Source: CBDESN01 sp965242495
GTDB lineage: Bacteria; Pseudomonadota; Alphaproteobacteria; MPNO01
Reading direction: 5' to 3'
Assembly (NCBI GenBank): GCA_965242495.1
Contig: OZ251446.1
Location: forward strand, 930,001 to 994,000
DNA: 64,000 nt
In this document: positions 55,522-64,000 of the stretch, piece after piece
Position numbering within the stretch: position 1 is the stretch's first letter
How the letters are laid out: every line of letters begins with the position of its first letter
The notes under the pieces: model-generated
The model's input: the letters and a program-made list of their open reading frames with translations, nothing else
Database searches by the model: none
Told to the model about the DNA's origin: nothing
Program-made: the position numbers and the translations under genes

Positions 55522-56220
55522 TCATGCCTCTTCCGACATGTCCCGCTCGTCGTCGTCGCCGGTCGTCAGCGGAGAGAATCGCACCGGCAGGAGTTCGTGG
55601 ATGGCGATGCGGCCATCCTCGTCCTTGTCCACGACCATGAGCTGTTGGGCGTCCTCGATTCCCGCGGGCACGACCATACGTCCCCCGGCCTTGAGTTGGC
55701 CGATCAGAGCCGGCGGCACCAAGTCGGGCGCGGCGGCGACCAGGATGCGGTCGAAGGGCGCGTGTTCGGGCCAGCCGTTGGCGCCGTCGCCGATCCGCAG
55801 TTCGACGTTCCGATAGCCGAGACCGCGCAGCCGCTTGCCGGCCTCGGCCGAAAGCTCGCCGATGATTTCGATCGAATAGACAGCAGCCACCAGCTCGGCC
55901 AGGATCGCCGCCTGGTAGCCGAAGCCGGTCCCCACTTCGAGCACCGCCGCGTCCGCCGGCGCGTCCAGAAGGTCCGTCATCAGCGCGTTCATATAGGGTT
56001 GCGAGATCGTCTTGCCGCAACCGATGGGCAGCGGCGAATCGACATAGGCGAAGCCGCGTAGCTCGACCGGGACGAATTCGTGGCGCGGGACCTTGCCCAT
56101 CGCCGCCATCACCCGGTCGCCGAGGCGATCCCTGCCGGTCTGCGCCGCGGTGAGCCGGACGTGCCGGGCGATCTCGTCCACCATCTCGCCGCGGGCGGCG
56201 CCGAAGCCCGCGTCGTTCAT
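55522..56220 (-). CDS. pcm: Protein-L-isoaspartate O-methyltransferase
   Basis: The 232-residue SAM-dependent enzyme repairs isoaspartyl damage. Motifs are PRHEFVPVELRGFAYVDSPL, the substrate loop IGCGKTISQPYMNALMTDLL, and SAM motif I VLEVGTGFGYQAAILAEL near 93. An acidic tail (GDDDERDMSEEA) ends the protein. It lies 17 bp after hppA and 1 bp before the TRAP binding protein, all on minus. Confidence 0.95.
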   Translation of the reverse strand: MNDAGFGAARGEMVDEIARHVRLTAAQTGRDRLGDRVMAAMGKVPRHEFVPVELRGFAYVDSPLPIGCGKTISQPYMNALMTDLLDAPADAAVLEVGTGFGYQAAILAELVAAVYSIEIIGELSAEAGKRLRGLGYRNVELRIGDGANGWPEHAPFDRILVAAAPDLVPPALIGQLKAGGRMVVPAGIEDAQQLMVVDKDEDGRIAIHELLPVRFSPLTTGDDDERDMSEEA

Positions 56221-56237
56221 CGTCCCGCCCGCTCCGG

Positions 56238-58346
<2,109 letters not shown>

Positions 58347-58450
58347 GACCGAACTTCCTCAACCGTCGGGGGGGTGCGGGAAAAGCGCGCGGAACATGCC
58401 AGAACGGGGCGGAAGCCGCAAGCGCCGGCGGCGAATCGCGGCGCCGGCGC

Positions 58451-59635
58451 TCAGCCGCTGGGCCGCGGCCGGGCGACCTTCAGCCACAGCGTCGCCAGGA
58501 GCGTCACCAGGACGAGCGGCGCCACCGCCATGTTCACGTTGATCCAGCCGATGCTGTGGTTCGCGGCGCCTGACAGAACCGCGCCCAGCATCACCGCGCC
58601 CCAGACGAACATGTCGTTGAGGCCCTGGACCTTCGCCTTTTCCGCCGGCCGGTAGCACTGCGTCAGTAACGTCGTGCCGCCGGTGAACAGGAAATTCCAG
58701 CCGATGCCGAGCAGGGTCAGGGCGGACACGAAGTTGAGAAACCCGACGCCTGCGACGTTGACGACCACGCAGACGAACAGCAACCCCGCCCCCCACAACA
58801 TCACGTTGGTCACGCCGTACCGCGCGATCAGATGGCCGGTGACGAAGGAAGGCAGGAACATGCCGACGATATGCAGCTGGATGACGAACGCCGAATCCCC
58901 GAACGAGAAGCCGCAATCCGCCATCGCCAGCGGCGTGATCGTCATCAGGAACGACATCACGAGATAGCCGATCACCGCGCCCAGAATGGCGACGATGCAC
59001 TCGGGTTGGCGGACGATTTCGGCAAGCGGTCGGCTGGGGCCGCTGCGTTCGGTCTCCGAAGGCGGCGGAATGCGGATCCACATCACCACCAGGACGACGG
59101 CGATATAGAGCGCCACGACGCCGGCGAAGGTGCCGGCGTAGACCACCGGCTCGAACAAATCCCTGGTCAGCCGCGCGAGGTTGGGCCCGGTCACCGCGGC
59201 GACCACGCCCCCGGCGAGGACGAGCGAGATCGCCCGGCTGCGATACGCGGCGTCCGAGGCGTCGGCGGCGGCGAAGCGGAAGAACTGGGCGAAACTGTTG
59301 AAACTCCCGATCAGAAAGTTGCCGATGCAGAAGAGCCAGAAATCGCCGGCGAAGATGGCGTAGGTCGCGACCACCCCGCCGACGGCGCCCAGCGCCGCCC
59401 CGGTCATGAAGCCCACCCGCCGGCCGACGCGCTTCATGTACATCGAGGCCGGCAGGGCGGTCGCCATGGTGGCGGCGAACTGGAACGCGACCGGTATCGT
59501 CGACAGCGACTTGTCGTCGGCGAGGACGAAGCCGGCGAGAGCGATGGAGGTGACGATGGCGGAGGTCGCGGTCATGAACAGCCCCTGGCACACGGCCAGG
59601 AGGAGCACGTCGCGCGGAACGCCGAACCGGGTCAT
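58451..59635 (-). CDS. Major facilitator superfamily transporter
   Basis: The 394-residue protein has twelve predicted membrane helices and the MFS loop 2-3 motif in variant form (MYMKRVGRRVGFMTGAALGA). The two halves are joined by a cytoplasmic segment around IPPPSETERSGPSRPLAEIV. It follows thiL after 7 bp, which points to one transcript and perhaps a vitamin or metabolite substrate; this is inference. Confidence 0.88.
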   Translation of the reverse strand: MTRFGVPRDVLLLAVCQGLFMTATSAIVTSIALAGFVLADDKSLSTIPVAFQFAATMATALPASMYMKRVGRRVGFMTGAALGAVGGVVATYAIFAGDFWLFCIGNFLIGSFNSFAQFFRFAAADASDAAYRSRAISLVLAGGVVAAVTGPNLARLTRDLFEPVVYAGTFAGVVALYIAVVLVVMWIRIPPPSETERSGPSRPLAEIVRQPECIVAILGAVIGYLVMSFLMTITPLAMADCGFSFGDSAFVIQLHIVGMFLPSFVTGHLIARYGVTNVMLWGAGLLFVCVVVNVAGVGFLNFVSALTLLGIGWNFLFTGGTTLLTQCYRPAEKAKVQGLNDMFVWGAVMLGAVLSGAANHSIGWINVNMAVAPLVLVTLLATLWLKVARPRPSG

Positions 59636-59642
59636 CGCCGGC

Positions 59643-60626
59643 TCAGAAATGCCGATAGCCGCCGGACGCATCCAGCGTCCGGCCGGCGGGGTCCAGAACG
59701 GCGACGTCCGCCCCGGCCTCAACGTGACCGATCGCGGTGACTTCCACGCCGCTCCGCCGCCCCGCCGCGGCGACGGCGTCGGCCGCCCGCCGGTCGGCGG
59801 TGAACAAGAGCTCGTAATCGTCGCCGCCGGTCAGAATCGGCGTCATCAGCGACGCGTCGCGCGCAAGCGCCGCATGAACGGCCGGGCTCAACGGGACGTG
59901 TTCGGCGCGAATGCGGCCGCCGACGCCGGAGGCGCGGCAGACATTGCCGAGATCCGACAGCAACCCGTCCGACAGATCGGTCGCCGCGGTGGCGACGCCG
60001 CGCAGCGCCAGCCCCAGGGCCATGCGCGGGCGCGGCAGGCGGTAGCGGTCGATCAACGCCTCGTTTCCCGCGACCGTCCCGCCGTCGGCGCCTTGCAGCG
60101 CGCGGAGGCCAAGCGCGGCATCGCCTACGGTCCCCGAAACATAGACGATATCGCCCGCCCGCGCGGTCGAACGACGGAGTTCCTGGCCCATGGGCACCTC
60201 GCCGATCGCGGTCGCGGTGAAAACCGGCGGGCCGCGCGTCGCCGTCGTGTCGCCGCCCAGCATCGACAGACCGAACTCCCGCTGATCGGCCGCGAGACCC
60301 CGGGCGAACGCCGCCACCCAGTCGGCATCCGTGCTCTCCGGAAAGCTCGCGGCCAGGAGATAGGCCGCTGGCCGCGCGCCCATCGCCGCAAGGTCGGACA
60401 GATTGACCCGCAGCAGCTTGCGCGCCACCAGATCGGCGGGATCGTCGGGCAGAAAGTGGACGCCGCCGATCAGCGCATCGGTGGTGACCACGTGATCGCA
60501 GCCGGGAGCCGGCGCGATCAGCCCCGCGTCGTCGGCGAGGGCGAGCGCGCCGGGAGAATCGGCCGCCAGCGGCGCGAAATACCTCGCGATGAGCTCGAAC
60601 TCATCCGGCAGTCGATGTGACGCCAC
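59643..60626 (-). CDS. thiL: Thiamine-monophosphate kinase
   Basis: The 327-residue kinase turns thiamine phosphate into thiamine diphosphate. Typical segments are DDAGLIAPAPG and TTDALIGGVHFLPDDPADLV for substrate and Mg, NLSDLAAMGARPAAYLLA, LGGDTTATRG, and ILTGGDDYELLFTA near the end. The GTG at 60626 lies 26 bp inside the nusB reading frame. The ribD-ribE-ribB-ribH-nusB-thiL order is a classic vitamin cluster. Confidence 0.95.
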   Translation of the reverse strand: MASHRLPDEFELIARYFAPLAADSPGALALADDAGLIAPAPGCDHVVTTDALIGGVHFLPDDPADLVARKLLRVNLSDLAAMGARPAAYLLAASFPESTDADWVAAFARGLAADQREFGLSMLGGDTTATRGPPVFTATAIGEVPMGQELRRSTARAGDIVYVSGTVGDAALGLRALQGADGGTVAGNEALIDRYRLPRPRMALGLALRGVATAATDLSDGLLSDLGNVCRASGVGGRIRAEHVPLSPAVHAALARDASLMTPILTGGDDYELLFTADRRAADAVAAAGRRSGVEVTAIGHVEAGADVAVLDPAGRTLDASGGYRHF

Positions 60627-61140
60627 CGGCGTGGCCCTCCGCGCTTTCCCCGTCGAACTCGTCCGGGCGCAGCCGACGGGCGAGCCCGTCGAGTATACGG
60701 TTGACCAGCCCGGTTTGGGTCCCGGCATAGAACGCATCCGCCAGCGCCACATACTCGCTGATGACGACGCGGGCCGGCGCGCGGCCGCTCGCGGCCAGTT
60801 CGCAAGCCCCGGCCTCGAGGATGCAACGCAGCACGGCCCCCAGCCGGTCGAGCCGCCAAGCGCCCGCCAAGCCCGCCTCCAGCATCTCGTCCAGCCACGC
60901 GCGCCGCGACTGCACGCCGCGCACCAGCTCGGCGAACAGCGCCGCGTTCGGCCGGATCGTCGTCGCCGTTTCGTCCAGCGGCGCGCCGCGGCGGCGGTCC
61001 AGGAACTGCGCCAACACGTCCTCGACCCGCGCGCCGCCGACGTCGATCTGGTAGAGGGTCTGGACCGCGGCCAGACGCGCGGCGCTCATGCGGGGAGCGC
61101 CCGCCGCGCCGGGGTCGGCCGGCTTCGCCGCGTCGGTCAC
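60601..61140 (-). CDS. nusB: Transcription antitermination protein NusB
   Basis: The protein has 179 residues from the GTG at 61140 (162 from the ATG at 61089): RLAAVQTLYQIDVGGARVED, then ELVRGVQSRRAWLDEML, LRCILEAGACELAA and VISEYVALADAFYAGTQTGL. NusB with S10 binds boxA in rRNA leaders and prevents early termination. The GTG shares one base with the ribH stop, which supports the longer form. Confidence 0.94.
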   Translation of the reverse strand: MTDAAKPADPGAAGAPRMSAARLAAVQTLYQIDVGGARVEDVLAQFLDRRRGAPLDETATTIRPNAALFAELVRGVQSRRAWLDEMLEAGLAGAWRLDRLGAVLRCILEAGACELAASGRAPARVVISEYVALADAFYAGTQTGLVNRILDGLARRLRPDEFDGESAEGHAGGVTSTAG

Positions 61141-61664
61141 TAATCGGGCCAGCGTGCGGGCTCGAACGTCCGCATCCCGCTTATCTCGAACGTCCGCCTC
61201 AACTCGATCATCGCGAGGCAGGCCCGCGCCGCGGCCCCGCCATGGTCGCGCGGCCCATCGGCGCGCGCCCGCGCCCAGGCCTGATCGCGGTTCTCGCAGG
61301 TCAGGACGCCGTAGCCGAGGGCGAGGCCGTGCCGCAGCGCCAAGTCCTGAAGGCCGCGCGCGCTCTCCTGGCAGACATGGTCGTAATGCGAAGTCTCGCC
61401 CCGGATGACACAGCCGAGCGCCACATAGCCGTCGTAAAAGCCTTCCCCATAGTGGGGGCGGAAATGGCCGGATGCCTCGTCCAACTCTTGCCCGCCAACG
61501 GCGATGCGGATCGCCGCCGGGATCTCGAACGTCCCCGGCACGGGATAGCGCTTCCAGCTGGCGCCCGCTCGCTCCAGGGCGGCGCAGGCACCCTTCGCCA
61601 GCTCGTCGGCGATGTCGTCGTAGAACCGCGCCTCGACGATCATGACATGGGGATAGTCGGCCAT
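61140..61664 (-). CDS. ribH: 6,7-dimethyl-8-ribityllumazine synthase
   Basis: The 174-residue enzyme joins the ribityl-pyrimidine and dihydroxybutanone phosphate. It has VMIVEARFYDDIADELAKGA, the PVPGTFEIPAAIRIAVGGQ segment, VALGCVIRGETSHYDHVCQE with the catalytic His region, and a GYGVLTCENRDQAWARA tail. AGGGAGG precedes the ATG at 61664. It sits between ribB and nusB. Confidence 0.96.
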   Translation of the reverse strand: MADYPHVMIVEARFYDDIADELAKGACAALERAGASWKRYPVPGTFEIPAAIRIAVGGQELDEASGHFRPHYGEGFYDGYVALGCVIRGETSHYDHVCQESARGLQDLALRHGLALGYGVLTCENRDQAWARARADGPRDHGGAAARACLAMIELRRTFEISGMRTFEPARWPD

Positions 61665-61678
61665 GCCGGTCGGCCTCC

Positions 61679-62908
61679 CTACCAGTCGTCGATCGGCGGG
61701 ATCGGGCACCGGCCGACGACCCGCAGGCCGTAGCCCTCCAGCCCGACGATCGCACGCGCCCGGTTGGTCAGCAACACCATGTCCGTGATCCCGAGGTCGC
61801 GCAGAATCTGCGCGCCGACGCCATAGTCGCGAAGGGCCGGCGGCGTCAGCGCGCGCGGCTCTTCGGTGGTCACCGACACTTCCGCCGACGCGGACCGAAG
61901 ATCCATCGGCAGCTCGTGACGCTGGCGCACCTGGTTGGAGAAGCTCTGCGCCCAGGCGTCGCGGATCAGCACCACCACGCCGCGGCCCGCTTCGCCGACG
62001 ACGCGCAGCGAGGACTCGATCTCGGCCGCGCGGCCGCCGACCTGATCGTGCAGCACGTCGTCGAGGATGTTGACGGCGTGCATACGGACCAGGACCGGGT
62101 CGCGCCCCGATATGTCGCCCTTCACCACCGCCACATGCTCGGCGCCGGAGATGCGGTTGGCGTAGACGATCAGCCGGAACTCGCCGCCGCGGCGACGCTT
62201 CATCAGCGTCTCCAGCCGCCGCTCGACCAGGGTGTCGTTCCTGACCCGGTAGGCGATGAGATCGGCGATGGTCGCGATCTTCAACCCGTGGAACTGCGCG
62301 AACGGCACCAGGTCGGGCAGCCGGGCCATGCTGCCGTCGTCGTTCATGATCTCGCAGATGACCCCCGAGGGGTTGAGCCCAGCCAGCCGGGCGATGTCGA
62401 CCGAGGCCTCGGTATGCCCGGCGCGTTCGAGAACGCCGCCGTCCTGGGCCACCAAGGGGAAGACGTGACCGGGGGTCACGATGTCGTTCTTGCCCTTGGT
62501 CGGGTCGATCGCGACGGCGATGGTCCGCGCGCGGTCGGAGGCGGAGATGCCGGTGGTGACGCCTTCGCGCGCCTCGATCGACACGGTGAACGCGGTCTGG
62601 TGGCGGGTCCGATTCTCCGACGACATCAGCGAGAGGCCGATCTGCCGAACCCGATCGGGCGTCAGCGCGAGACACACCAGCCCGCGCCCGTACCGGGCCA
62701 TGAAGTTCACGGCGTCGGGCGTCGCCATCTGCGCCGCGACGACCAGGTCGCCCTCGTTCTCGCGGTCTTCGTCGTCGACCAGGATCACCAGCCGCCCGTT
62801 GCGGATATCCTCAATGACCTCCTCGATCGGCGACAGATACGCGGTGAGATCGCCGCCGTCGGCGACGGCCGCGCCGGTCCCCGCGGCCGCTTCCCGTATC
62901 CCGGCCAC
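61679..62908 (-). CDS. ribB: 3,4-dihydroxy-2-butanone-4-phosphate synthase with degenerate cyclohydrolase-like domain (RibBX type)
   Basis: The 409-residue protein starts at a GTG. Residues ~25-225 are the RibB domain, with the acidic loop VDDEDRENEGDLVVAAQMA, SEN and a GHVFPLVAQDGGVLERAGHT motif. The C-terminal ~180 residues resemble GTP cyclohydrolase II, but the zinc-binding region (normally SLRCDCG) reads ILDDVLHDQVGG, so all three cysteines are missing and the half cannot be catalytic. Similar RibBX proteins with an inactive second half are known in alphaproteobacteria. A separate ribA must exist elsewhere. The gap to ribE is 2 bp. Confidence 0.93.
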   Translation of the reverse strand: MAGIREAAAGTGAAVADGGDLTAYLSPIEEVIEDIRNGRLVILVDDEDRENEGDLVVAAQMATPDAVNFMARYGRGLVCLALTPDRVRQIGLSLMSSENRTRHQTAFTVSIEAREGVTTGISASDRARTIAVAIDPTKGKNDIVTPGHVFPLVAQDGGVLERAGHTEASVDIARLAGLNPSGVICEIMNDDGSMARLPDLVPFAQFHGLKIATIADLIAYRVRNDTLVERRLETLMKRRRGGEFRLIVYANRISGAEHVAVVKGDISGRDPVLVRMHAVNILDDVLHDQVGGRAAEIESSLRVVGEAGRGVVVLIRDAWAQSFSNQVRQRHELPMDLRSASAEVSVTTEEPRALTPPALRDYGVGAQILRDLGITDMVLLTNRARAIVGLEGYGLRVVGRCPIPPIDDW

Positions 62909-62910
62909 GT

Positions 62911-63498
62911 TCAGTCCTTCTCCAACAGGCGGGCCACGTAGCGGGCGAGCGTATCGACTTCGAGATTGACCCGGTCGCCCGCCCGCAGGCCGCCGAACGT
63001 CGTATGCCGGCGTGTATGCCCGATGACGTTCACCCCGAAGGCCGCGCCGTCCACATGAGTCACGGTAAGGGAAACGCCATCGAGGGCGACCGATCCCTTG
63101 GGCGCGATATAGCGTCCGAGCGAATCCGGCGCCTCGAAGGCGAACCGGACGCTGTCGCCGTCGGGGGCGGCATCGACGATGCGCGCTACGCCGTCCACAT
63201 GGCCCGACACGATATGGCCGCCCATCTCGTCGCCCACGCGCATGGCGCGCTCCAAGTTGACCGGCCCGCCGACCGTCCAGTCGCCCAGGGTGGTGCAGGC
63301 CAGCGTTTCCGCCGAGGCTTCGACCGCGAACCACCCCGGGCCCTTGTCCACCACCGTCAGGCAAGGACCGGAGCAGGCGACCGAGGCGCCGAGCTCGAGT
63401 TCGGCCGTGTCGTATGCGGTCTCGATATCGAGCCGGGTATCGCTCCGCCTGTCGATCGAGTGGACGCGGCCGAGATCGGTGACGATTCCGGTAAACAT
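62911..63498 (-). CDS. ribE: Riboflavin synthase, alpha chain
   Basis: The 195-residue enzyme dismutates lumazine to riboflavin. It shows the two-fold barrel repeat: MFTGIVTDLGRVHSIDRRSD at the start, SVACSGPCLTVVDKGPGWF, VNLERAMRVGDEMGGHIVSG, then GSVALDGVSLTVTHVDGAAF in the second half. The ATG at 63498 lies 9 bp after the ribD stop. Confidence 0.96.
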   Translation of the reverse strand: MFTGIVTDLGRVHSIDRRSDTRLDIETAYDTAELELGASVACSGPCLTVVDKGPGWFAVEASAETLACTTLGDWTVGGPVNLERAMRVGDEMGGHIVSGHVDGVARIVDAAPDGDSVRFAFEAPDSLGRYIAPKGSVALDGVSLTVTHVDGAAFGVNVIGHTRRHTTFGGLRAGDRVNLEVDTLARYVARLLEKD

Positions 63499-63507
63499 CT
63501 CCGTCCC

Positions 63508-64000
63508 TCAGCCCGCGCCGTCCGCAGCGCGGGCATAGACCTCCATAATGTCGCGGCCGACGGCCCGTGTAGAGATTTTTTTGAAGTCGGCCGTCCGGTC
63601 GAGCGAGGAAACGCCGAACGCCGCCGCCGCCGGCAGCCCGTCGGCGCCGATCAGCCGGGGCGCGCGGAACCAGACGAGGCGATCGACGAGGCCGAGCGCC
63701 AGCAGTTCGGCCGCGATCGCGCTCCCTCCCTCGACCAGGACCGAGGTCACGCCGCGCGCGGCGAGGGCCCGCAGCCCCGCCGCCAAGTCGGCCCGGCCGC
63801 GGTCGTCGCCATCGACTCGAAGGACCTCCACCCCGTCGAGCGCGACGCCGGCCGCTTCCGGCGCGGCCGAGATCAGCCAGGTCGGCTGCAACGCCGTATC
63901 GGTGAAGAGGCGGAGCCCCGGCGGCAGCGCGCGCCGGCCGCACACGACGACGCGGACGGGCGAGGCCGCAGCGAGGCCCGGCAACCGGCAATCGAGGCGC
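63508..64000 (-). CDS. ribD: Riboflavin biosynthesis protein RibD, reductase domain (truncated by window edge)
   Basis: About 164 C-terminal residues are visible; the frame is open through base 64000, so the start and the N-terminal deaminase domain lie to the right. The RibD reductase features are VRVVVCGRRALPPGLRLFTD, LAARGVTSVLVEGGSAIAAE (the GGSA loop) and DRLVWFRAPRLIGADGLPA. The domain reduces the ribosyl group of the pyrimidine intermediate. It heads the rib-nusB-thiL series. Confidence 0.93.
   Translation of the reverse strand, partial: RLDCRLPGLAAASPVRVVVCGRRALPPGLRLFTDTALQPTWLISAAPEAAGVALDGVEVLRVDGDDRGRADLAAGLRALAARGVTSVLVEGGSAIAAELLALGLVDRLVWFRAPRLIGADGLPAAAAFGVSSLDRTADFKKISTRAVGRDIMEVYARAADGAG

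Overview
The window is high-GC bacterial DNA that most resembles an alphaproteobacterium of the Rhodospirillales type. The support is a GcrA cell-cycle regulator, a Coq7 ubiquinone hydroxylase, the run rpsP-rimM-trmD-rplS-leuC-leuD downstream of ffh, and a RibB with a degenerate cyclohydrolase-like tail. The taxon is inferred from gene families and order only.

Layout. 0-9 kb: the end of a molybdenum-cofactor cytidylyltransferase-like fusion, yciB, an uncharacterised two-gene unit (2.5-4 kb), a NifU-family protein, a decarboxylase-like binding protein, an Ldh-family dehydrogenase, a small heat-shock gene behind a near-consensus sigma-32 promoter, and an FAD monooxygenase. 9-12.1 kb: a block of REP-like palindromes, split by an IS1182-type element that sits exactly in one palindrome loop. 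12.2-16.2 kb: a compact RiPP locus on the minus strand, with four NHLP-leader precursor genes and a PoyD-like radical SAM epimerase. No other tailoring enzyme and no transporter is visible. 16.5-29.5 kb: a defence island with a SNF2 helicase-DUF3883, two small proteins, an AT-richer probable PD-(D/E)XK nuclease, a DUF1156 DNA methylase, a ParDE pair, an orphan ribbon-helix-helix antitoxin, and a HEPN-DUF499 ATPase. 29.6-30.9 kb: a second REP block with a 150-bp MITE and solo element ends. 31-31.9 kb: a strong sigma-70-like promoter followed by about 0.9 kb with no recognisable gene, then gcrA.

32.3-64 kb is mostly core genome. On the minus strand: a PDC-lactonase-like hydrolase, leuD, leuC, rplS, trmD, rimM, rpsP, ffh. 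On plus: an alpha/beta hydrolase, a degenerate phosphoesterase and an amidase. An orphan CoxL-like subunit is on minus. dapF-mtaB-ftsY are overlapping plus-strand genes, followed by an RND efflux pair, tRNA-Leu(CAA) on minus, and yqaA-like/dsbB/coq7. The final minus-strand run is ribD(partial)-ribE-ribB-ribH-nusB-thiL-MFS, then hppA, pcm and a TRAP binding protein.

The most unusual part is 9-31 kb. The RiPP locus and the defence island lie next to each other and are bracketed by the same REP/IS1182/MITE material, which suggests a shared accessory region. The precursor array carries signs of recent duplication: copied 5' regions, copied 3' hairpins and an embedded IS5-family fossil.
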